NCBI RefSeq assembly: GCF_052116305.1
Contig: NZ_JBQKLI010000019.1
Location: forward strand, 1 to 37,789
DNA from: JBQKLI01 sp012798975
GTDB taxonomy: Bacteria > Bacillota > Clostridia > Tissierellales > Peptoniphilaceae
Direction: 5' to 3'
Length of the DNA: 37,789 nt
The first letter of the stretch is position 1, and the number at the start of each line of letters is the position of its first letter. A program made the position numbers and the translations under genes. The notes under the pieces are model-generated. The model was not told the origin of the DNA, made no database searches, and saw only the letters and a list, made by a program, of their open reading frames with translations. Shown here one piece after another: positions 32,564 to 37,789 of the stretch.

Positions 32564-32600
32564 AATATCTTTCCTTCCTTTTATATTTTTAACTAGGGTC

Positions 32601-32847
32601 TTAGGGGGAACCCCTAAATCATTCTGATAAGAACCAGTAAATCCTAAGAAATCTAGATTGAAAAAATAATTATTACACTATAAATATATAACCTCATTTT
32701 AAACTGGTCGAAATCGACTAGTTTAAAAATAATTCAATACTAAGTATATGATCCAATTTTAACCCCATCGAATTCGATGGGGTTAAAGTGTTTCATAAGC
32801 AAATCCATAACTCGAGTTCTAACCGTCTCGTATTCGATACCTTTAGA
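32601..32847. repeat. Array of palindromes upstream of mobC, candidate oriT
   Basis: First a hairpin TTAGGGG/CCCCTAA (32601-32617). Then three palindromes whose centres lie at 32712.5, 32772.5 and 32832.5, exactly 60 bp apart. The first has 15-bp arms with one mismatch (TTTTAAACTGGTCGA). The second is a perfect 30-bp palindrome (arm TTTAACCCCATCGAA). The third matches at about 11 of 15 positions (arm TCTAACCGTCTCGTA). The arms differ in sequence but share the pattern TAA-N5-TCG toward the centre. Location beside mobC favours a transfer origin or a MobC operator. The remaining noncoding bases here hold no other gene I can see. Confidence 0.6.
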
Positions 32848-32892
32848 AATGTATTTATATTCATAAGATAAATATAAATACAAATACAAAAA

Positions 32893-32928
32893 ACACCATA
32901 GATTCTTTTAACAAGATCTCTATGGTGT
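32893..32928 (-). terminator. Terminator-like hairpin at the right end of the island
   Basis: ACACCATAGA pairs with TCTATGGTGT (10 bp) over a 16-base loop, followed on the minus strand by five T. No gene precedes it on that strand within the island, so it would stop read-through from the ATPase side into mobC. The stretch from here to 33059 has no convincing gene. Confidence 0.6.
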
Positions 32929-33058
32929 CCCTATTTGCAATCCACTTGGCATTATTTATCTTATTATTCTAAAAAACTTTTTTACCCAATTTCGTTCCAG
33001 TTGATGATTTTGAAAGCCTGTAAACCTTGATATTATTGACTTTTGTCTTTTAATCTAA

Positions 33059-33862
33059 CTACTCCCACTCTATAGCTGTTAGAGGCACTGTAGGCATCAA
33101 TCTGTTAAAGAAAGGCAAATACACAGCTAACAACAGCAGAATCGTTGAAAGACCCAAGGCGCCAATCATAAAAGGATTTTGAAGCAGCGTCTTGTCAAAT
33201 CCGAGTTTATGGGAGCGGCGAATATTAAACACTAATGCTAATTGTGCCATACCCATCATGACAAAGACAAGAGTTTGTGCATGCTCTACTTCATATCCCC
33301 TTACTATAGCTGTACGGAATACTAAGAAGCACACCGAAGCTATTAATACTCCGTTTAGAAGAATTTGGAGAACATACTTTTTGTTAAGGAGTCCCTCCCC
33401 TGACTTGCGAGGATATTCTTTCATGATATCTCCTTCTTTCGGCTCCATAGCAAAAGCCATTGCCGGGCTTAGATCGACTACAAGATTGAGCCACAAGATG
33501 TGCAGCGGCTGCACCGGAACCGGCAATAGAAATAAAATCGAAAGAATAGTGGCTACGATCTCCACTAGACAACAAGTAAATAAGAAACTGACGAATTTTT
33601 TAATATTTGAGAAAATAATTCTTCCCAGCTCAACAGCATCAACTATAGTTGAAAATCGATCATCGGTTAGGATAATATCCGAAGCTTCCTTTGCTACCTC
33701 TGTACCTCGTATCCCCATCGCTACATCGATATCTGCACCGTTTAACGCCGGACCGTCATTTACTCCGTCTCCTGTCATCGCAACAATTTTCCCTTTCGAA
33801 CGAAGAGATTTCACAATTTGAAGCTTATTTTCAGGAGATACTCTCGCAAAAACCGCAGTTTT
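33059..33862 (-). pseudogene. P-type cation ATPase, C-terminal fragment
   Basis: Continues the N-terminal fragment in the same frame after an amber codon (33863-33865). It opens KTAVFARVSPENK and includes the hinge motif TGDGVNDGPAL, then five transmembrane segments of the M5-M9 region. It ends at TAIEWE at the island repeat, lacking the last helix, which lies at 21587-21692. A GTG at 33812-33814 could restart translation but would give a piece without the phosphorylation site. Homology is to the Ca2+/cation-transporting P2 ATPase group. Confidence 0.85.
33060..33072 (-). repeat. Attachment-site repeat, right end of the island
   Basis: Identical to 21680-21692. On the minus strand it forms the last codons of the ATPase fragment, encoding IEWE and then a stop. 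The same peptide ends GMP synthase (GuaA), whose gene end is a known integration target. Confidence 0.75.
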
Positions 33863-35634
33863 CTAAATTATCTCATTTAAATCATCCGGTTGTTCTGAAA
33901 ACAATTCATCCAGTTCCATACCCGTTAAGGTGTTGTTAGAATTTGCAATACCAATTTCTGAAGCAATTGCTGCTGTTTCTGGATTATCACCGGTAATCAT
34001 TTTGATTTGAATTCCAGCATCTTGTGTAATTTCTACCGATTCCATTACATCTTCTCTAGGAGGATCCACAATTCCCGCTAAACCGAGTATCTCTGTTTGC
34101 GAGATAGCCTCCTCTAAAGATTCCACTGAACCGTCTCCGCTGTAGCCTTTCAACTCCCCTACGGCGATTACACGCATCCCTTCTTTTGCAAACTGCTTAT
34201 TTTCTTTTTTGAAATCTTCATGATTTTCTGAGCTCTTTTCATGTTCCAAAAGAACATCAAAAGCACCTTTAATATAGGCCTTCTCTTCACCTTCTACCTC
34301 GAATGCGGTAACCATATATTTATTTTCCGAATCAAAAGGAATCGACCCGATTTTCTTAAATTTATCCAAAGAATCAAGGCCTGTTTTTTTTCCCAGTATA
34401 AGAAGAGCCCCATCTGTAGGATCGCCATTAACCTTATACTCTCCCTCTTCTTCTTCTAAAACCGCTTCGTTGTTTAATATTCCAGATAGTATAAAATCTT
34501 TTAACAATCCTTCAGGTTGTATTTCTTTTCCGTCTTCTAATATAGAGCCTTCAGGATCATATCCCAAACCTTTCACTTTATAGGATTTTCCGTCCTTAAG
34601 AAAGATTTCCGTTACAGTCATTTCATTTTCTGTCATTGTTCCTGTTTTGTCTGAGCATATTACACCTGTAGAACCCAATGTTTCCACAGAACTTAATGTT
34701 TTTACCAAAGCATCTCTTTTCGCCATCTGCTTCATACCTCGTGCTAGAGTCATAGTAGAGACTGCAGGCATTGCTTCTGGAATTGCAGACACCGCTAATA
34801 TTAGTGCAATATGAATAATATCCCCAGCTGGATCTCCTCTAAGGATTCCAAGACCTGCTACTATCACCGCTGATATCGCTGCGAAAATAATCAAATATTT
34901 CCCCATCTTATGAAGTTCTCTATCTAAAGGCGAACCGGATTCTTTTCCTTCTTTCATCATTTTAGATATTTTTCCCACTTCGGTTTTCATACCTGTATGA
35001 GTTACAACTGCTTTTCCAGTTCCTCGAGTTGCCGCTGTTCCTGCGAAAACTTGATTGATCCTATCTCCCAAAGAGAGCTTTTCTTCAGAAATAAATTCTG
35101 CATCTTTATCTACTGGCTGAGATTCCCCTGTCAAAGAAGCTTCCATTACGGAAAGATTCGTTGATTCTAGAAGACGTCCATCGGCAGTTAAAGCATCTCC
35201 GCTTTCTATTTGAATGAGATCTCCCGAAACAAGATCCGATGAATTAATTTCCTTCAGCTCTCCGCTTCGATATACTTTGACTTTTGTATGGATCATATTT
35301 TGAAGGGCTTCCATAGATTTTTGTGCACGAAGCTCCGTGAAAAAACCGAAAAACACAGCTATAAATACTGCAATTATAATAGCAATTCCTTCAGCCACAT
35401 CTCCCATAATAAAAGAGATAATTATTGATCCTATTAAAAGGTATACGATCAGATTATGTACTTTATCTAATAATATCTTCCATGGCGATACTTTATCACC
35501 GCTGTCGATAATATTTCCGCCGTATTTTTCTAATCTCTTTTCTGCTTCTTCTTGTGTTAAGCCCTGTTCTCGATCTGTATCATATTTTTGAAGAATTTCT
35601 TCCCTGTTAATTGATATACATTTTCTTTTGTCAT
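33863..35634 (-). pseudogene. P-type cation ATPase, N-terminal fragment (frameshifted start, premature amber stop)
   Basis: Encodes the cytoplasmic N-terminus, M1-M4, the actuator loop TGESQP, the phosphorylation site CSDKTGTMTENEMT and most of the nucleotide domain of a P2-type ATPase. The likely start ATG is 35632-35634 (MTKENVYQLT, with AAAGGA upstream). A missing base near 35605 shifts the frame: the body continues as REEILQKYDTDREQGLTQEE, typical of the family. Translation from an internal ATG at 35405-35407 would lose M1. The fragment ends at TAG 33863-33865, where the family runs on. With the island at its 3' end the gene carries three lesions. Pump selectivity (Ca2+ or other) is not decidable. 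Confidence 0.85.
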
Positions 35635-35640
35635 CCCATC

Positions 35641-35942
35641 ATCCTTTCCGCCTTTCCCTATTTGTTTTATGCTGCACTCTTTTTTCATTACCCTATTTAA
35701 TTAATGGGTAAACAATATGATCACAAATATTAAAGTACATTCCTATCTAGACTGTTCTCAATTTTTATAAACAATATTTACCTATACAGCAAAGTGAAAT
35801 GTTATCTTGCACATTCTATCGCAACTATTATGCTTTTCTGATGTGATATTTATTCTGCAGAAATCTTCTATAAAAATGCGATATTCATTTTTCTGTATTT
35901 CTGCTAAAGAATAGCGGCTGACCTTCACGTCCATGCATCAAA
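35641..35942. other. Intergenic region with nested inverted repeats
   Basis: About 300 bases between the ATPase start and the tspO-like gene's terminator hold no gene. A nested dyad is visible: outer arms GCAGAAAT (35857-35864) and ATTTCTGC (35897-35904), inner arms AAAAATG (35872-35878) and CATTTTT (35886-35892). I see no convincing promoter pair for the ATPase gene. Confidence 0.4.
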
Positions 35943-35970
35943 AAGATGCCGATATGACAATCGGCATCTT
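35943..35970 (-). terminator. Terminator of the TspO-like gene
   Basis: A perfect 11-bp stem (AAGATGCCGAT / ATCGGCATCTT) with a 6-base loop and T residues following on the minus strand, just after the stop codon at 35972. Confidence 0.88.
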
Positions 35971-35971
35971 C

Positions 35972-36742
35972 TTATTCTTGAGAATAGGTAAATTTACGAT
36001 TATTATCAAAGAACATTTTAATGGACATAAGAACAAGTACAATAGCAAGTATAAAAGCAAGAGCCATAATAATAGGATTATTCAAATCTCTGTGCAGTAT
36101 GCCAATCCCTATATATGCCCAAGCAATCGGCAATGGCAAAAATACATTTCTGATCTTTATATGAACTCCTAACGCAATAGCCGCTGCTGCTATTAAAATG
36201 ATCATCGTCCAAATTTCCTCTGAAATACCAAACCCATTCCAGTTAACAGAGACTAATAAAGCTGCAATATTTACAACTGTCGCGATTAATATCCATCCGC
36301 TATAAATACCAAAGCTTATCGGAACTAGAATATTTTTTTCATTTCTAATAGGAGCTGCTTTTCTCGTTAACATTACTAAAGATAGCAATAAAAGAATGAT
36401 GAAAATTACGGATATAAATATCATTTCAAATGAAAAAGTTACGATCCATCCAATATTGAAAAGACAGCTTAGCCAAAAATACGGGCTAATTTCTGTAGAA
36501 AACCTTGTAGAATAGGATGCCGTTGATTTCACTACTAAATAGACCATTGAAATAATAAGCAGTGTATAGATCAAACCCCAAATACTAAAAGTAAAAGATG
36601 GCGGAGTAATCAGTGTGGGATATTTATCCGATACCTCCTGCTGAGACATACCGTTAATAAAGCCAAAGGCCCCCAAAGCGTTAATTCCAATTGTAATAAA
36701 TAATAAAACTAGATTAATAATTCCATTTCGTTTACTTTTCAT
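35972..36742 (-). CDS. TspO/MBR-like integral membrane protein
   Basis: A 256-aa protein made of about eight hydrophobic helices. The segment TPPSFTFSIWGLIYTLLI (46-63) and later FGIYSGWILIATVVNIAAL resemble the long tryptophan-rich sensory protein (TspO/MBR) relatives, which bind porphyrin- or tryptophan-like ligands in some members. It is longer than classic TspO (about 160 aa), so the assignment is to the wider family. GGAGG precedes the ATG at 36740-36742. A single-gene unit with its own terminator. Confidence 0.7.
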   Translation of the reverse strand: MKSKRNGIINLVLLFITIGINALGAFGFINGMSQQEVSDKYPTLITPPSFTFSIWGLIYTLLIISMVYLVVKSTASYSTRFSTEISPYFWLSCLFNIGWIVTFSFEMIFISVIFIILLLLSLVMLTRKAAPIRNEKNILVPISFGIYSGWILIATVVNIAALLVSVNWNGFGISEEIWTMIILIAAAAIALGVHIKIRNVFLPLPIAWAYIGIGILHRDLNNPIIMALAFILAIVLVLMSIKMFFDNNRKFTYSQE

Positions 36743-36992
36743 ATTATTCCTCCTTTTTTTATTTTTCCAATGATAAAAAGGATTGTGAATGTAAAATCCT
36801 GTCTACATAGATTATTAATACCCCAATAAGAGGATTTTAGTAATATTTTAGTTATTTCTTTGTTTATAAAATTATACTTTCTATTAATATATAATATATC
36901 TTAGATTACTATTCTCTATCCTCTTTTCTATATTATACTTGCGCTATTAAAGCATATAGCCTCCGCTTCCATAAAACAATTTTATAAACAAA
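36743..36992. other. A+T-rich intergenic region upstream of the TspO-like gene
   Basis: About 250 bases, very A+T-rich, with several TATAAT-like boxes on both strands, none paired with a clear -35. It must hold the promoter of the TspO-like gene. I see no RNA gene or protein gene in it. Confidence 0.35.
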
Positions 36993-37022
36993 AAAGGAAC
37001 GTCTATATATAGACGTTCCTTT
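36993..37022 (-). terminator. Terminator of the tRNA operon
   Basis: A 30-base perfect palindrome whose arms AAAGGAACGTCTA close on TATA, followed on the minus strand by T residues, starting at the CCA end of tRNA-Arg. Confidence 0.92.
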
Positions 37023-37098
37023 GGCGTGCGGTAGAGGATTCGAACCCCCGACCTTCTGGTCCGTAGCCAGACGCTCTATCCAGCTGAGCTAACCACAC
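37022..37098 (-). tRNA. tRNA-Arg (anticodon ACG)
   Basis: A 77-base cloverleaf with encoded CCA. The acceptor GTGTGGT pairs with ACCGCAC (one T-G pair), the anticodon loop is CTACGGA on a TCTGG/CCAGA stem, and the T-loop TTCGAAT is present. ACG would be edited to ICG by TadA to read CGU, CGC and CGA. Last gene of the cluster. Confidence 0.97.
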
Positions 37099-37101
37099 AT
37101 A

Positions 37102-37176
37102 TGGAGCGGAAGACGAGACTCGAACTCGCGACCCTCGCCTTGGCAAGGCGATGCTCTACCACTGAGCCACTTCCGC
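37102..37176 (-). tRNA. tRNA-Gly (anticodon GCC)
   Basis: 75 bases with encoded CCA. Acceptor GCGGAAG/CTTCCGC, anticodon loop TTGCCAA on a TCGCC/GGCGA stem, T-loop TTCGAGT. Confidence 0.97.
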
Positions 37177-37313
37177 ATAATATAATTTATTTAATATGAT
37201 GCAACCATTTCCCCATAAGCACGCTTTTGCGCATGGCTTGGAAATGTCTGCAGTATACTAAATCAGTCTAATTCATAATGTATCGTGATTTTGTACTTCT
37301 CTCTAATTCAAAT

Positions 37314-37399
37314 TGGTGGAGGAGAGTGGATTCGAACCACTGAAAGCGAAGCTAACGGATTTACAGTCCGTCCCCTTTGGCCAACTCGGGAACTCCTCC
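37314..37399 (-). tRNA. tRNA-Tyr (anticodon GTA)
   Basis: 86 bases with encoded CCA. Acceptor GGAGGAG/CTCCTCC, anticodon loop CTGTAAA on an ACGGA/TCCGT stem, and the long class II variable arm expected of bacterial tRNA-Tyr. A 137-base spacer separates it from tRNA-Gly. It contains a small GCGC/GCG hairpin but no clear promoter. Confidence 0.97.
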
Positions 37400-37408
37400 A
37401 AATAAAAA

Positions 37409-37484
<76 letters not shown>

Positions 37485-37542
37485 TTATTGCGATAGAACT
37501 TTTGTTTATCGACTTAAATCTTTTGAATTTTCAAAAGTAAAA

Positions 37543-37619
37543 TGGCGACCTGGATCGGGCTCGAACCGACGACCTCCAGCGTGACAGGCTGGCATTCTAA
37601 CCAACTGAACTACCAGGCC
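37543..37619 (-). tRNA. tRNA-Asp (anticodon GTC)
   Basis: 77 bases with encoded CCA. Acceptor GGCCTGG/CCAGGTC (one G-T pair), anticodon loop CTGTCAC on a CAGC/GCTG stem, discriminator G, as expected for Asp. Confidence 0.97.
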
Positions 37620-37681
37620 GAGTTAGAATAAACTATATTCATTACTTCTTTATAAACAAAAACCACCATCTAATAAATAAA

Positions 37682-37757
37682 TGGTGGGAGCTACAGGGCT
37701 CGAACCTGTGACCCCCTGCTTGTAAGGCAGATGCTCTCCCAACTGAGCTAAGCTCCC
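37682..37757 (-). tRNA. tRNA-Val (anticodon TAC)
   Basis: 76 bases with encoded CCA. Acceptor GGGAGCT/AGCTCCC, anticodon loop CTTACAA on a CTGC/GCAG stem, T-loop TTCGAGC. Confidence 0.97.
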
Positions 37758-37761
37758 ATTA

Positions 37762-37789
37762 TGGTGACCCTACCGGGATTCGAACCCGG
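37762..37789 (-). tRNA. Partial tRNA, 3' end only (identity not determined, possibly Glu)
   Basis: The window ends inside this gene. Visible are the CCA end, discriminator A, the 3' acceptor strand TAGGGTC, and a T-arm CCGGG/CCCGG with loop TTCGAAT. The anticodon is off the edge. A Glu-Val-Asp-Thr-Tyr order is common in Firmicutes, so tRNA-Glu is a guess from order alone; tRNA-Lys is also possible. Confidence 0.8.

Larger units (their letters stand above)
21680..33072. mobile_element. Integrated defence island (11.4 kb) without visible integrase
   Basis: The segment is flanked by identical 13-bp repeats and splits a P-type ATPase gene. Its cargo is accessory: a MobC-like protein, an Xre regulator, a type I restriction-modification operon, a helicase and a membrane protein, all on the minus strand. 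Base composition looks more A+T-rich than the flanking core genes. Neither end has an integrase gene, and no relaxase follows mobC, so the element is either degraded or moved by functions supplied in trans. The 160 bases at the left end (21693-21852) and 495 bases at the right end (32564-33059) are noncoding. Confidence 0.75.

Noticed and set aside
32697..32847. CRISPR array from 60-bp spaced palindromes
   Set aside because: The repeated units share shape and spacing but not sequence; there are only three of them and no cas gene nearby.
33000..33050. Minus-strand codons reading GLQAFKIINWNEIG and a stop, as the tail of an integrase
   Set aside because: The frame is too short and has no recognisable tyrosine recombinase motif. 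It could equally be noncoding arm-site DNA.
33192..33821. 209-codon plus-strand open frame opposite the ATPase fragment
   Set aside because: It mirrors the coding strand codon pattern of the ATPase and has no recognisable motif or start signal.
33863..33865. Amber codon in the ATPase as pyrrolysine
   Set aside because: Pyrrolysine is confined to a few methylamine enzymes and some anaerobes with pyl genes. The same gene has a frameshift and a 3' truncation, so decay is the simpler reading.

Overview
The window is a low-GC Gram-positive (Firmicutes) chromosome segment. Gene content points to an anaerobe of the Clostridia/Tissierellia type: a Veg protein, a Met-specific T-box RNA, RNase M5, MetA of the acetyl-CoA type, a zinc-type L33, and a gene with an in-frame UGA that looks like a HesB-related selenoprotein. 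I cannot name a species from the sequence.

Layout. (1) Positions 1-250: a near-consensus promoter with A-tracts upstream, firing leftward out of the window, of the kind that drives rRNA operons. (2) 189-4920: an ispE-murI-murJ-apeA operon (minus strand; isoprenoid precursor, cell wall, peptidase) ending in an intrinsic terminator. (3) 4943-5990: veg, a HesB/IscA-like gene interrupted by UGA at the family's conserved CSG position with a SECIS-like hairpin behind it, and a divergent DUF1858 redox-disulfide gene. (4) 5990-11334: a T-box controlled metG-tatD-rnmV-rsmA-metA operon, joining Met-tRNA charging, rRNA maturation and the committed step of methionine synthesis. (5) 11339-14931: rpmG-secE-nusG-rplK-rplA and, from a separate attenuated promoter, rplJ-rplL. 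Two L1-binding mimics precede rplK and rplA. (6) 14968-15640: cysE on the plus strand, then a MITE-like noncoding element. (7) 15967-20440: the str operon rpsL-rpsG-fusA-tuf. rpoB and rpoC, normally between rplL and rpsL, are absent. (8) 20471-21542: a CorA-type metal transporter gene.

(9) 21680-33072 is an island of about 11.4 kb bounded by a 13-bp direct repeat. It lies in the 3' end of a P-type ATPase gene, whose last membrane segment is left beside corA, 11 kb from the gene body. The repeat closely resembles the 3' end of guaA, the target of Tn5801-type integrases, and the ATPase happens to encode the same IEWE peptide there. All island genes lie on the minus strand: a MobC-like relaxosome protein, a small Xre regulator, a complete type I restriction-modification system (hsdM-hsdS-hsdR), a large SF2 helicase with a candidate C-terminal nuclease domain, and a small membrane-anchored protein. 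No integrase or relaxase is visible, so it looks like a stripped mobilizable defence island. Three palindromes exactly 60 bp apart lie upstream of mobC.

(10) 33059-35634: the ATPase body, which also carries an in-frame amber stop and an early frameshift, so the gene is a pseudogene. (11) 35943-36742: a TspO-like membrane protein. (12) 36993-37789: a tRNA operon (a partial tRNA, then Val, Asp, Thr, Tyr, Gly and Arg in transcription order) ending in a strong terminator.
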